Counted from the first letter of the stretch, positions 36,000 to 49,627 are shown. The stretch is DNA of 64,000 nucleotides from Cryptomeria japonica (GCF_030272615.1 NC_081406.1:109255283-109319282); one strand, 5' to 3'. Notes: generated from the sequence alone by a model not told the origin. Numbers and translations are program-made.

Positions 36000-37700
36000 T
36001 TTGGATGAAACGGTAGTTGACCGAGATTCGAACCTTAGACATCCACGCCCCCAGCCGTTGGATTCGCTGTTGTGAAAGTACTAAATAAAGGAAACGTTAG
36101 TGGAACAATTTAAAAGCGTGCGACAATTTCAACGCACGCAGAAAGACTTTAAAGGCCTACAAGCCAGAGGTCCCGAGCTCGAACCTCAGTGGAGCATGGG
36201 GAGCGGGGTCTCCTGCCTGAGCCCTAAAATTTTACATTACAGAAGCACAGATAATATATAGAGCGGTAAATTGTTTATGTCTAACCAAACCTGTAATTTT
36301 CTTTTTAAGTTGAAGGTTTGTTTTCAAACACCAAATGTTATCATGAGATCCAACTTCCAAACACCTGGTAGTTTCAAAACAACAGAAATGTCACGGTGAT
36401 AATGATGTGTACCATCATTTTTTGTACTTGAAAATCCACCAAAGATTTGCAGAGGCGAGATTGGTACAGAGGGAAGGTAAAAAATCCTAGGCAAACCTTA
36501 TCGCACACTTGCTTGCTTTATTGGCCCGTGAAATGTTTGTTTACCTCACACGTTCTAAGACAAACCAATAAAGCGAAGCTAGGATAATTAATGAACTTCT
36601 CAACGTCTATGGCATTTTTATGAAAAACCAAGAAAGATTATTTTATTGTTCAGAAGGTTGGGCTGTCTGAATATGGGTAATAGTAATATGGGTTATAGTA
36701 ATAGGGGATTGTATTGGTATTCTTAATATATAGAGTTAGTTGCCTTTTACAAATAAAAGTAGTAAAGTGGGCTTAATTTCCAAAAAAATTTATGGTTAAG
36801 TACATTTAAATTAGAGTAGTATTGGGATGGGTGACCTCTAAGAAAGGTCTACTACTTCACTTCTATTAGTATCACTTAGACAATGAGTACTAAGTGTACC
36901 ATTCATTCTCATGAAAGACGGGTTCTTGTGAACCACTACTCATGAAACATGGGTCAATGAATTTGACTTGAAAATTAGGTATTTATGTTATGTAAATTAA
37001 AAAAAATTAAATTAAATTGTGGAAGAGAGTTTTCCTTTAAATAGGAGTTATGTTTTTAAGACAAGATTTTAATTAATTTTATTGCATTTGTTTCTTCATT
37101 ATATATGTTTTTTAGATTAAAAGTTTTATCTAGGAGAATGTTTTAGGAAGAACTCCAATTCCAAAGTCAAATAGTTAATTAATTGAGAAATGAAATATAA
37201 ATAAAAGATGAATACAATAGTGTAACTATTGGTTGTCAAATTTTGGGAAGCTAAGTTGTTGTGTTCAAATCTCTTAAGGTCCCATGGTGTCCCCTTTAAA
37301 ATAGATCTTTCAAAAAAATAGTTAGTCCATCAAAGAGATTAATTACGTTGCAAAATTAACATCATTTGAATTGATCCCAACAAAATGTTAAACTTAAAAA
37401 ATCTTTAAATGATTGTTTTTTATATTAAAAGCAGCCAAAACAAGGGGGTTGACCTAGGAGTAGAACAAGGAAACAGTGGCAAGCCAAGTGTCAGCAGAAC
37501 ATCAGCAAAATTACAGCCCTCTTACTTTCCTCTATCAAAAACTATAATCATTCTACGCAAGTTCAGCAGATATATAAAAGTCATAATAAACATTTTAAAC
37601 ATATGACACACAGGGCAACAGGTGGATAAGTTCAAATATAAACAAAAAATAAAACTATCAGCCCGTAGGCAACTAGGACCGAACAAAAAACCAGACTTCT
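36000..37700. other. intergenic, no gene seen
   Basis: Two tRNA B-box-like words occur on the minus strand, GGTTCGAATCTCGG near 36,029-36,042 and GGTTCGAGCTCGGG near 36,167-36,180. There is also a hairpin with arms GCTTGCTTTATTGG (36,511-36,524) and CCAATAAAGCGAAGC (36,565-36,579). The rest is AT-rich without features. Confidence 0.4.
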
Positions 37701-37715
37701 GAGACATAGAAATGA

Positions 37716-37918
37716 CTATTTCTTTTTTCCATGGCTCCTCTTGGGGAGGAGCTTCCTAGCCCATTCCTTGGTGAGGAATTTGAAAAGGGCCCTGTAGTCG
37801 TCGTCTTCCTTGTTTTTGCCTTTGGTAGAACTTTCATGCAGAAGACATAGAGTGGTCGTCGAGCAACGCATCACGTTCAAAGCAAACCTGGAGACATCCT
37901 GCAGCTTGTTTTCCATTG
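37716..37918 (-). pseudogene. 3' part of a host gene split by the CACTA element
   Basis: Minus-strand coding sequence ends at TAG 37,716-37,718 with a basic Lys-rich tail (LPKRSHGKKK). The middle reads NKLQDVSRFALNVMRC, then a Lys/Asp-rich stretch. The upstream limit is the target duplication TTG (37,916-37,918), next to the CACTA end. Together with 58,333-58,453 it makes one 321-base frame (106 residues) when the element and one TTG are ignored. I do not recognise the family. It is Glu/Lys-rich and partly helical-looking, with no signal peptide or membrane segment. The protein cannot be made from this allele as it stands unless the element is removed or spliced out. Confidence 0.55.
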
Positions 37919-37949
37919 CACTAATACATTTGGGGTCAAATTCCGACGG
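37919..37949 (+). repeat. CACTA left terminal inverted repeat
   Basis: It starts CACTA directly after the TTG duplication. It matches the reverse complement of 58,302-58,332 except for a few changes and one small gap. Confidence 0.85.
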
Positions 37950-38001
37950 AGGTTTCCGACGGACAAAGAGCATTGTGTGAAAATTTGATTTTTTTTTTTT
38001 T

Positions 38002-38043
38002 AAATGCCCGTGTTCGTCGGAATTTCGATGACCACGGGCATTT
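38002..38043. repeat. subterminal hairpin near CACTA left end
   Basis: Arms AAATGCCCGTG (38,002-38,012) and CACGGGCATTT (38,033-38,043) enclose a loop with GTCGGAATTTCGATG, a variant of the subterminal TCGGAATTCCGA word. Confidence 0.75.
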
Positions 38044-38099
38044 TATTAAAAAAAAAACACAACGCATTTTCATTTTGAAAGCAAACCGAAGCAAGAGGT

Positions 38100-38160
38100 G
38101 ACCATCTTGCCTCCCTGCCCCCCCCACCAGAGCGATCTCTGCACAAGCAAGGTAAGGTTT
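38100..38160 (+). promoter_or_regulatory. possible leader exon of CACTA transcripts
   Basis: A GC-richer stretch near the left end finishes with GCACAAGCAAG followed by the good donor GTAAGGTTT at about 38,151. CACTA transposase messages often start near the 5' end with a non-coding exon. That this is one is inference. Confidence 0.25.
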
Positions 38161-41100
38161 TTGGCTCGCTTTTGTCCAGGTGAATTTTCTATCAAGGGTT
38201 TAGAATGTTTTTGGCTGCAGTAGAGCGATCAATTCTCAATTTTGTTTGGTAAATCGTCTTCGATTTGCATGCAAAGGGCGCATTGAATACTTGTATAAGA
38301 TGTAATGGAGGTTATAGAAACTTGTATGAAGCGTTTGTTTCTTCTTGAGTTTCTTCCTCTCTGTCTGTAGATGATTTTTGTGCTTGTATTGAAGTTTCTG
38401 CAGTGAAGCTATCTATATTAAGAACTCCTCTACATATTTCAATCCATCACAAGTTTCCTTGTGTCCTGTCATTTGGACTTGAGTAACATTTAAAATGGAC
38501 GTCTTTCGGCTTTGATACTCAGTGGTCCACTTTCCTAGAACATAAAGAACACAAAGGAGTAGAGGTAGTTAAACTGACAGCAATCTATCATTAAATGTTG
38601 ATTTCATCAAGCAGGGTGTTCGAAGGATAAAGGCCATTAAAGGCATTTTATCCTTTTAGCTTTGATCATATCATGAACTTCTACGATCTCCTCCTTCTCC
38701 TGCATTGGGGTATAATACTCTGGTTTCAGCTTAATTTTGATTAAAGCTGCGTCTTGAAGTGCTTATATGCACATCTTTCACAGAGTAAACATGCAACATA
38801 CACTACATGTAAAGGTCACACAAAAAGGATGGAGTACCATATCTCATCAAATGCAACTCAATGGGAAAGAGGACTAGATTCCAGAGAGGTGGTAAAGAGT
38901 TTTATTGCAATGGCCTAAAGTATTGTCCTAGATGAATCAATTACACCCCTCACAGAAGATGAGGTTACTCAACCATACAGTCTTAGCACTCCAAGAGCGA
39001 GCATGTCTTCCACACTCATACCAAGTCCATATGAGCACTCCAAATATAATAGTGCACCATTATCTTGGTTCATTTTAATTTCTCATGTCTTTCTTTAGTT
39101 ATCACTTAGTTAAGAGATTTCTGCACAAGATATCCTTAGGCCCCTTTGTGCCCTAGCAAATGTAGGAAGTTATTACATACTTCTCTCTAACACCTATGTC
39201 CTTACTTCATACTCACAACAGCAAGTGTGGCACAAAAAACAAGGCAAGAATTAAAATACATCAAGTGTGGCACAAATTTGGATCAATAATTTTTTCAATA
39301 GTCTTAAAAGGCATATTATGAAAAATCATGGAGTCTTCAAATCTTCCATTCTAAAACATTCAAATTCAATTGCAAAATTCAAATGTTCTTAGATTTTTTC
39401 CAAACGTAAAAACCAAAATTTTTATGCAAACTTTATTAATGAAGGTCAAATTTTCTCAAATTTTGAAATTCGAAATACAAAGTGTCCCTTTGGTTAAAAT
39501 GTGAACATCTAATTCAAGCAATAAACTTTGAATTTCAATCATTTTTTAAAAAATTGTCATGGTGAGGGCACAAAATGTCATTTTTTTTAATTTTAAATAA
39601 ATTAAATCCTACTCTATTTGCTTCAAATTTCATTCTAAGAAAGAATTCCAATGTTTCCTTAAGGGTGAGCATGGCATCCATTATGCAAAAGGACTCAAAT
39701 ACAAAGATAAAGAATACAATTACCTTCATTTTCAAATTTGAAAAAATGGCTTTCTTGTAATTTCCTCAAAATGGATGAAGTTGAATCCACGCACATATCA
39801 AGCAATCCTTTGTCATCCTCAATCCAATTCACTCCCAAGCTCTTACAATTGAATTGAGTCAAATCTCTCAAAATTTTAAATTTTCAAAAGAACGCTTTTG
39901 AAGAGCATTTTTCTTTAAAACCTCTATAGCCAAGTGGAGAAATAACCATGTCCCTATAACTACTCAATGCACATGTCAAGAATACCTATTCAATACATAT
40001 ATAGTTGAAGCACATCATAAACACCCAACAAGACCAACATCATAAAAATATAATTCAATGCATCAAGATATCATATAATCAATGAACACATTTAGTAAAA
40101 CATAAATAATTTTATGCACATTTATGAACTAAAGCATTCAAATAAATGAGGCATATAAACATAACATAGCCACCTCAAATCATATTGAACACCAACAATT
40201 GACATGTTAAGGAACCTCATCTTGAAACATGGGGATGGTCCAAACACACCATTCAAAGCAAGGACAACAACCACAACTAAAACTCACAAAAAACAATGAA
40301 GCTAAAACATCGTTCAACACCCAAGACAAAAAACACAAGAACATCATATGCATCCCCTAATACATAGTTGAAGTCTAGTGATGTTGAGATCTACATCTCA
40401 ACAATAGAAATGGGGTGTTACAATTATAATGTATAATGGTTGATATATATGCTAACATGTGGTACACATCCCCCAAGGTAGTTATATTCTTATGCTTTGT
40501 AAGTCATTCCACTAGCAAATTAGATTAAAACTGTGTATCCCACGTGTGGGGGAAGTGGTAATGGTAGTGTTAGTTATTTGAGTGTTATATATTGTGGGGC
40601 TCAGGAAAGAGAAGGGAAGTGAAAAGTATTTGTGTTTAGGATCTCATGATTTTTATTAAAGGTAAATAGGTTTTAGGTTATAGACTCCTAAAACCCAATT
40701 TAATCAAAATATCAATAAAATAGCCACTAACCAATAGCAAAAGATCAAACTAAATGATTTGAAAGGGCCTAGAGTCTTGTCAATGTCATTTCCAACCTAA
40801 ACAATGTCATTTCCTTTTTTTCAATACACACACCCTTAGCTTGACAATGGGATTTTGAAACAACTCTTTGAACAACCATCCAAGACAGCATTTTCAAGTT
40901 CCTTTGATCAAGGAGACTAGAGGGAATCCTCAACCAAAGTCACTTCATGCAATGAGGAAGAATGCCTACCCAAAGATGTTGTATGTTGTATCAATTCCAT
41001 AGACTAGGCAAGTGCATGACTCCTTGCACACTCTTCTACCATGGTAATAGCTCTTCGATTAAGTCCACTACCCATCCTCAACCATCAAGACAACATCCTC

Positions 41101-43980
41101 ATTAGTGGTGCAGGGGCACCTCATGACCAAGGCAATCATGACAAAGACCGTGAATTTTTAAAGGAATAATGATGTGATTCATCCATATTTGCAATAAGAT
41201 AGGTTATTTTGTTGATTTTTTTAATAAACCCCACCTTGTTATCCAATGTCATGGATTTGGCAGGATGATAAGCCACCATAGGCATATGGGCCTAGGGGTA
41301 TTGAATTGAGTATTTTAGGTTTTTTAGGTGTCTTAGGATGTTTTAGACATGTTTTAATGACACTAATACCATTGGATTCAATAGGTGTCAAATTTGGTTA
41401 AAATATGTCAAAATTGTAAAAATTGTCAAAGTTGCTAATAACCATTTTTGGTTAAAAAGTGCAACTTCTTTCCAAATAGTCCCCATAGTTCAAAAAGTGG
41501 TTCATAAATAATGGGAAGGATATAAATCATGATTCCAACCACCGTTTGGGGGTTTTTGAGTCGTTTGTAATGATTTGGCATCAAAAAAGCAATAAAATTC
41601 TATGATTTTCCTGTAATTTTGCTGCTATAATCATTGTACCGTACTATACGGACTTGATAGAAGAATAAAAATGGTGGGATGTGTTATAGGAGTGAATCAC
41701 CTTTCAAATGAGACTATTCTGAGGTCTTTATTCATTCTTGAAGTGGAGATATCTGCAATTTACTAGAAGTTGCTGGGTTAGGACAGCGTTCCCTAGGTTT
41801 TGGCATTAAAATGGTGAAAACTTGCTAATCCTTCTTAGTCACTCAATGGCCCTGGAGGAGAAGCAAGGTTTAACAATTTAATTTAATATTTTGAAATAAT
41901 TTTGCAGTTTTGGAGTGGAAATGAGCAAGGTTTTGATGCACTAAGGTGGGCAACTCCATGTGGCCACCTAGTGAAGGCATACAAGAAGGTTCCATATCTG
42001 GAGTTTGGGGTGTCACCAAGGTCTGAAACCTGGTAGTTTGTAGTTTTTCCATGTAATTTAGAGTTCCATACCATTAATTTTCTTGGGCAGCACTTTTGAA
42101 GGGTACTTTCTTTGTAAAATAGACCTAATTGGGGCTATTAGGCCTACTAGCCAAGGGTAGGGTTAGGTCCTTTGCATAATTGATCAGCTTTAACCCTTGG
42201 GATATGTGTTAGTACTCCATGGTAGGGGTCTAAATACATTTTAATCCTCAGGTTTCCTTTGGCATGATTGGGAGAAAAACAACAATTCTGGTCTGGCAGG
42301 GCTACAAGGGCTTGTAAGCCTCTAAAATAGCAACTTTGCAAAATTACCTTAAGGGAATCAATCCAAGCCTAGGATAAGGTCTCTCTAACCTTGAAACCTT
42401 CAAATCATACCATTTTTTGTCACATTTGCATTGGGAAGAGTTCCAACCATAGTTGGACCAATTTGGCCTAGTGAGTCTCCTGCAGCCATTGGGAGGGTTG
42501 GGGGGATAGAACCCTGCATAGAAGCAAACAAGTTGGAAGTGATATGGAACATATATATCCAAGTCTTGAACACCCCATGAAGTCAGTTTGAAGTGCTAGG
42601 GTCCTTGGTTGGAGGTTTGAGTAGAAGAACCTATTCCACACCTTGCCTGGGGCTCTGCATCAATTAGAGTCTTGGAAATGTCAATGTCCACCAAGATATA
42701 GGCAAAATTAGAGTGGTTGGTATCAAAGGTTGTGGAATATACCTTCAAAAAATAACCAATAACATTGTTGATATCTTTATAATAGAAAGCATCTCATAAA
42801 TGAAAGAGAAGGTTAGGCACCCTTGCCAAAGTGACATTATATTGAGAGATTTTCATCAAAAGATTGAAAAAAAGAAACCAGAATTTAAAAGAAAGAAAAA
42901 ATTTTCATCCCATATCGTGAGCCTAGCATTTAGCATCAACTCCAAATCATGCCCCAAGAAACCCAAATTGATTATATCTGAAACCTACAAAAATTCATTG
43001 TCAATCACCTCTATGATTATATATGTGATGAAGGCTTGAGTGTGTCTTCTTGAACTCACTTATTATCAGCTCCTCTATGATTACCTTAGATCTTTGTGGC
43101 TAAGAATTGTTCTTGATGAACTTATGCTCTTTATTGATTTCTTTTACTACCATAATATTATCCTGAAAAAGGCTTGTTCAATGCTCCCTTAGCATGCATG
43201 TGCTCTCTTTGTATTGATCTAGGGCTACTCATTAATGTATCTATGGATTTCCCTTATTCACTATGTTGTGACAGTCATTTGCAGATTTGGGACTATCATC
43301 TTTCATAATTTCATGTCTTTAAGATGTGGGTACATTGCTTGACAAGAAAAGCTCAAGCATTTGTGAAGTTCAAAGAGTTTAAACCCCTTGTTGAATGGTC
43401 ATCCAGTTGTTCTCTAAATGCAAAATGCTCAAGTAAATGAGAAATTCACTCAAAATGGTGACATATTGTGGCATTAGTAGGGATTATCTCTATTGACCAC
43501 ACCTTTCAAAGATAGTATCCCCTAGTTCTCCTCATAGAATGGACCATTGGATGGCTCATAGTGGTATCCTATCCTACATTTATCTTGATGGCATTGCCGA
43601 TAGTTGGTATGTGCTTCTTGGTACGGGTTTCCTCTTACCCTATTATCTTATTTATATCTTTGTTCCAACATGTGGAGATTGATTTTTGTCATGCTATGAT
43701 GATTTTCATGTTTGCATGTGTTTTGACATTATGCAAATAGATATGATGTCACACCATACTTATGTTTTGATATAGTGTAGGTGATGGTTACATGTTGTTG
43801 ATCGTAGCGATTTGGGTTCAAAGACACAATTCCACACACACACACAAATATTTGAAGATGCATTTTATATTATTCCTTCTTAGTGGCGATTAGTGTTGGA
43901 ATATTTGCACACATGTAGAGAGGAACTCATGTTAGATACAATAGGTTGTGTTTGATAACATATGAATGTGCCTCATGATG
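38160..43980. other. CACTA interior before the transposase gene; no gene seen
   Basis: About 5.8 kb of AT-rich DNA without coding sign. On the minus strand TGTAACACCCCATTTC (40,430 leftward) looks like an LTR start, but no other end or duplication was found. 41.2-42.7 kb has no readable frame. Confidence 0.4.
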
Positions 43981-43989
43981 TATACATAT

Positions 43990-44330
43990 AGCTTTGGTGT
44001 GTGAAATGCATGCACATTTTTCCATAAGACACATTGCTATGTGGCATGTGCCCTATGCATGTCTTCTTTGTGAGACACGTTGCTATGTGCAATGTGGCCC
44101 TAGGTGTGTCTTCTCTATGAGGTGTATTGCCATGATATGTTAGGATTTGTAGTGTGCAGGCCACAAATGCATGCATGAGGGACTATTATTATAGTCATGT
44201 TTTTTGGGCATGTAGCCCAAGCATGTCTTCTCCATTAGGTACATGGCCATGCCATGTGGGAGTTTTTGTGTTCATGCCACAAATGCACACATGAGGGACT
44301 ATTATTGGAGTCATGATGAATCTTCACTCT
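43990..44330. repeat. minisatellite inside the CACTA element
   Basis: Degenerate copies of TGTCTTCT(C/T)...GACACATTGC(T)ATGTG-like blocks are followed by two ~125-base units. Each of these ends CACAAATGC(A)...ATGAGGGACTATTATT...GTCATG (about 44,150-44,202 and 44,276-44,320). Confidence 0.65.
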
Positions 44331-45245
44331 ATTTAGCCACAATTTCTAGTCGTATAGTTATGTAATGTGCACTTTTAAGGATTGTGAAGTTTCCTTCAAT
44401 TATTGATGATCTCTCATCTTTGTTGCATGGGCCAACAATTTTATTTTATCTTGTTTTAATTAGTTTAATCACTATTGTGAGTTTTCTCTATTGTGTAGTT
44501 ATTGTGGCTATGTTTGATTTGCTATTGGAATTGAACACATTTATTTGACTTATTATTGGTACTATTTTTTCTTTCTTTCAATATTTATGATCTTTGGTAG
44601 TTTAGTGAAACTCTTGCTATTTTTAAATGTTGCCTTCTTTGTTGTGATGTGATTCCTCACCAAGATCGACATAGATAACCTTGGATGAGTGTATATAAGG
44701 AATCAAACATTGGGAAAATCTGCGGATAGGGGTAAGTGTTTGTTGTATGGGTAGCTACGATCCACTTTTACATTCTTAGTGATTATTGACGGCTATGTCT
44801 TGGAGGCTAATCCCATTAAACAAACAAGGGGGAAGTCATACATAATCGTATGGATCCTCCCTAGTTGTGTGTGGATTCAAGACCATCATTTCATATGGTT
44901 CTTGGTTACTTTGTGAGACCATGGCATCCTCTTAGACCAATATGTGAGCCTTGTATTGTTATCCCTGCAATGTGGACGAATAAGTGTATGTTAAAATAAA
45001 TGCTTTGCTTAAAATACTCAAAAATGTCTCTCAAAAAGTCTGCAACAGGCAAACTTTTAGTAAGAATTTGCAGACACAATGCTCAGAAATTCACACAATC
45101 AGCTACATTAAATATGTTCTCTATTAAGTTCAATGTTTTAAGATGAAAAAGAAGAGTTAAATGGTTTTGGTTCGATTTGCAATTTTTGTGAAGCTTTTGG
45201 ACTGAAGTTTCCATAGCCTGATTTTTTTGCTTGTGAAGAAAGACC
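44331..45245. other. upstream of CACTA transposase start; no gene seen
   Basis: No coding sign. Just before the first transposase ATG the phrase TTTTTTGCTTGTGAAG could serve as a splice acceptor for a leader exon. Confidence 0.35.
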
Positions 45246-48200
45246 ATGTTAGATAATATCAGTGAAGAACAAAATAAGGAGACAATTGCTAGATTATGGT
45301 CTAACTTGAAAAGAAAAGGTGATGGGAAATGTTATTGTCCCTGCAAAATTTGTAAGGGCTTAAAGACTAGAAGACTTCTAATCAAAATAGCTAAGAAACA
45401 TTGTAGGCAGCATGGTCACATTGAAGGGGGACATGATTATCATCCACTCGTAAGTTGTTCATTATATCATTTTAACAATTTATATACATAAGAAATCACT
45501 TGATGATGAGATCATGATCATGGTTTATTTATGTATATCAATTTTATATAGGTGGAGCACCCTGGAGCACATGATATGGATCAACAAAACCCTGAGAATA
45601 TGGTTTTCGAAGTGGAGGAACATGGAGGTGTGAATATCGAAGCTGAAGATAATGATCCCATGGAAGATGACGATCATGCACCAGAAAACACAATTGAAGA
45701 TGATGGTACAAATACATTGATCCATGACACATTTACTACTGGCACAGCTGGTCATGATGATCAGGATGACCTTGATGTTCATGATTTACCTCTTCTTAAG
45801 AAGGCATATGAGCCCCTTTACAAAGGCTCCCAAACAACTCTTCTCTCTGTTGTATTGTTGTTGGTGAACTTGAAGGTTATGAATGGTTTATCCAACATAA
45901 CAATCTCACATATGTTAAGGTGTGTCATACATGTCATTACAGTTAATAAATGGTGAATCATGTATCATTAATATTCTTTATATTAACACCTTAAACTTTT
46001 TTTTTGTTGTAGATTGATAGGTGAGTTTTTCTTACCACCATCAAATATTCTACCTTGCTCATACCGAGAATTATCTGCCATTATGAAAGATATTGGAATG
46101 GAGTATCAAACAATAGATGCTTGTCCCAATGATCATATTATATATCATAAACAACATGAATTTGGAACATAATGCCTTGAATGTCATATCAGTAGATATC
46201 GAACAGATCAAATAACAAAAAAGGTGCCTCGCAAGGTTCTTCGTTATATTCCCATTATTCCACATATGCAACGATTATTCAGGTGCACTAGCTTGGCACA
46301 ATTTATGGATTACCATGCACGCAATAGAAGTCGAGATGACATTATTCGAATGCCTGCGGATGGTTCAACATTTATGGACATAGAGGAAAAGTGGCTACAC
46401 TTTAAAGAAGAACCTCGTAATCTCAGGCTTTCATTGGCAACGGACGGTGTCAATCCATTTGGAGAGTTGAGATCTGTTTACTCGGTGTGGCCTATTTTTG
46501 TTATCAACAATAATATTCCTCCATGGATGTCAATAAAGAGGGAGCACATAATGTTGGCAATGATTGTTCCAAGAATTTTATCATTTAATAGTCATCTACA
46601 TTTAATTATAAATATTGCAGTAAAATGGTCATAATAATTATGTAATGTTTTTGTTCATTCCACTAGGCAAGTACCAAGCTAAAGATATGAATGTATATAT
46701 TGAGCCTCTTATCAACGAGTTGCTGGAGTTATGGAATGGTGTGACCATGTATGACATCTCTAGACCAATAGGACAAAGACAATTTCAATTCCATGCAATG
46801 CTTGTATGGACAATACATGATGCCCCAGGGCTAACACATTTTTGTGGTACGTTATAGTGTTCAAGTTGTGCATGATAATTATAATTATAAAAATTAACAG
46901 ATTTAATAGAATTATACATTATCTTGTATGTCTTCAAACAAAGGGAAAATTTGCATGTCCAGTTTGTGGTCCAAAGATGAAATCCCGTCATTCAAAAAGT
47001 TTAGGAAAGTAGGTGTTTGATGAGTATAGGCACTTCCTTCACAAAAATCATAAGTACTGGAATACTGAAAAACATCTTTTCAATGGGAAAGAAGAGACTA
47101 CATCAAAGCCACAAAGAATGACTCCTCACTTATGAAAGTTGGAATATAATAGAATTAATCATCAAGGTAATGTCATTCCATCCAATGGTTTATGTTTGGA
47201 ATTTGAATTTTTCTATCGTGTTTTGTTTACTGATGATGTAATTGATGATACTGAAGGTCGTCAAGGCATGGATGGCCACCTTCCAAATGGACTAAAAAGT
47301 TATCCCAGACAATTCAGTAGGTTGCCTTACTACGAGCAGCTACAAATTGTGCATTTGTTTGATACAATGCATATTGGAAAGAATATAACAGAGACATTAT
47401 GGAAAATATTGGATGGAAGGCGTGACAAAGAAAAAATTGTCAAAATTTGTAGTGACATTGTGGAATCCAATCATGCAATGAAAAATGTCATTCAATCAAA
47501 TAGCAATGGAGATCAGATTAATATAAGTGCCCTTCCTTGGTTATTAACGGAGCAGCAAAGCAATTCTATAAAAGAAGTCATACGAAAAATTCGATTTCCC
47601 ACAGGATTTGCTGTGAACATAAACAATCTCATATCAAAGAAGAGTGAATTTGGGCTAGGGATGAAAATGCATGATTGGCATACCTTCATTAAGGTAATTC
47701 ATGTTCTTGTGTATTTACTATATATTTGTATACTACACATGTACTTTTCATTGTATTATGTTAGAAAATAATGAAAAGATCATTTTATAATTGTTGCAGT
47801 ACGTTCTACCTCTATCTCTCCCAGACCACTTCGACAATAATATCAAGCAAGTCATATATGATCTTGGAAAATACATGAGGTAAGTAGTGATGTTTGTTCA
47901 ATTTGTTGTATAGATATTATATTTGCAATTTGTTTTACTTGTTATGCAATATATTGTATATTATTTTGTAAAGTCTCGTTTATATATTTTTGTGTCTTCA
48001 ATCTCTTTTAGGTGGTTGTCATCTAAAGAAATCCACAAGGAAGATATAAAATATTGGAAGAGAAAAATCCCTCATCTAATGTGTGAAATGCAAAAGTGTC
48101 TACCTTCAACTTTTTTCAATGCACAAGAACACTACCTCATACACCAAGTTGAGGTGATCGAATTGTGTGGACCTGTACACACCAGGTCAATGTGGATGGT

Positions 48201-49489
48201 TGAGAGACACTTGAAATTTTTGAAGGCTTTGGCTCGACAAAGAGCACATCCTAAGGGTTCTATAGTGGAGGGATATATGGTATACCAAACTATGGTGTAC
48301 ATTACTGAATATCTTCCTAAGTTTGCAGCAAAAATCCATGTAGATCGCATTTGGGATCCCAACCCCATTAATAAATTCGAACGGGAGCACTTGATGGGGA
48401 AAGGTAGATTGAAGAAAGTGAGAGGTAATCATAAGATGTTATTGTAGTAAATTAATTCTTCATCTTCTAAATAAATCAGTTGTAAGTGGTCTATTAATTA
48501 TTTGTACAGTTGGTCGGGAGTGGGATGTGCTACATTTGTATATTGCAAACAATCCTGATTGGATGATGGTGTGGATTGAACGATGTCAACATTCTAGTCG
48601 CACATTAGCATGGGATGGTGTCGCTTCATTGGTTAAAGAAGCTCATCGTAATGGAGATTCCAATGTTACACAAAGGGAAATTGATTTAGCATATGGTTTA
48701 AGAGATCAACAGGTGCGTATAATTTTATTAATCACCCGTATGTTTATCAACTCATGATGCAATAATTTTAATATGTTAGACATATTGCAGGTCAAACACC
48801 ACAAGGCTATGTGCTACAATGGTCATAAATTTCGCATCAAACAGTTGGATGATATGAAGAAAACTTGTGATTTTGGGATAACTGCAGTCTTTGAGGTGAC
48901 CAATATTTCATCTAGAAATGACATACATCCTCAAGAGTCTCAAAATCGATACTATGGAATTTTGGATGATATACTTGAGTGTGACTTTAATTCCTTCAAA
49001 TTAGTTTTGTTCGTCATCAAATGGTACAGGCTACGACTGAATAAAAATGATCCTGATAGAACTGTTATCGAACAAGATAATGGATTTACAATGGTTAATA
49101 CAAGGTCGTTTGAACGAGTTGGGGATGAGCCCTATGTTCTTCCAAGTCAATGTGAGCAGGTATTTTACTCGGAGGTTCCACATAAACCAGGTTGGTCATT
49201 TGTTGTTAGACATGATCCAAGAGGAAGGTCGATAATGTATAATGTGATGGAAGAAGAAGATACCGAAGAAGTAGAAGATGATATAGATGATGATCACGAT
49301 CGACAGTTACTCGATGATGTTCCTGACGGAAATGTACACGAAGAAGAAGCTGATGATGATGATGTTGTTGTTGCTGATGATGATGGTGATGGTGATGGTG
49401 ATGGTGATGGTGATGGTGTCGGTGATGGTGATGACGATGATGATGACGAACATGACGACGACGATGACGACGATGATGACGACGATGAC

Positions 49490-49585
<96 letters not shown>

Positions 49586-49627
49586 GATGGTCATCATGAT
49601 GAGTTGGATGAAGAAGAAGATCAATGA
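45246..49627 (+). pseudogene. CACTA transposase (TNP2/TnpD type), stopped in frame
   Basis: TNP2 cuts and joins CACTA ends. Exons readable: 45,246-45,449; 45,552-45,919; 46,013-about 46,580; 46,667-46,846; about 46,944-47,693; 47,800-47,879; 48,012-48,424; 48,510-48,712; 48,791-49,627. The N-terminus has a Cys/His motif (CYCPCKICKG...HCRQHGHIEG). Then come LRLSLATDGVNPFGELRSVY and PPWMSIKREHIMLAMIVP (Transposase_21 core), GKFACPVC, FDTMHIGKNI, and a DUF4218-like region with VELCGPVHTRSMW-type sequence and GSIVEGYM. A DUF4216-like part (YYGILDDILECDF, NGFTMVNT) follows, then an Asp/His homopolymer tail. In-frame stops at 46,170 (TAA), 47,010 (TAG) and 47,133 (TGA), plus a poor donor after exon 3, make it inactive. 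The splice phase from 46,846 to 46,944 is not resolved. Confidence 0.88.
49484..49585. repeat. (GAT)n then (ATC)n, a palindromic microsatellite
   Basis: GAT triplets (about 49,484-49,548) turn into ATC triplets (to about 49,585) at a GATC centre, so the two tracts pair with each other. In the transposase frame this codes Asp repeats followed by 12 His. Confidence 0.9.

Noticed and set aside
36000-36230. tRNA gene
   Set aside because: B-box-like words are present, but no cloverleaf, anticodon arm or acceptor pairing can be drawn.
40200-40430. LTR start TGTAACACCCC on the minus strand
   Set aside because: No matching far end or 5-bp duplication could be found, so an element cannot be drawn.
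41200-42750. Similarity to 61.4-63.6 kb on the opposite strand
   Set aside because: Only short phrases match; not enough to call a repeat family by eye.
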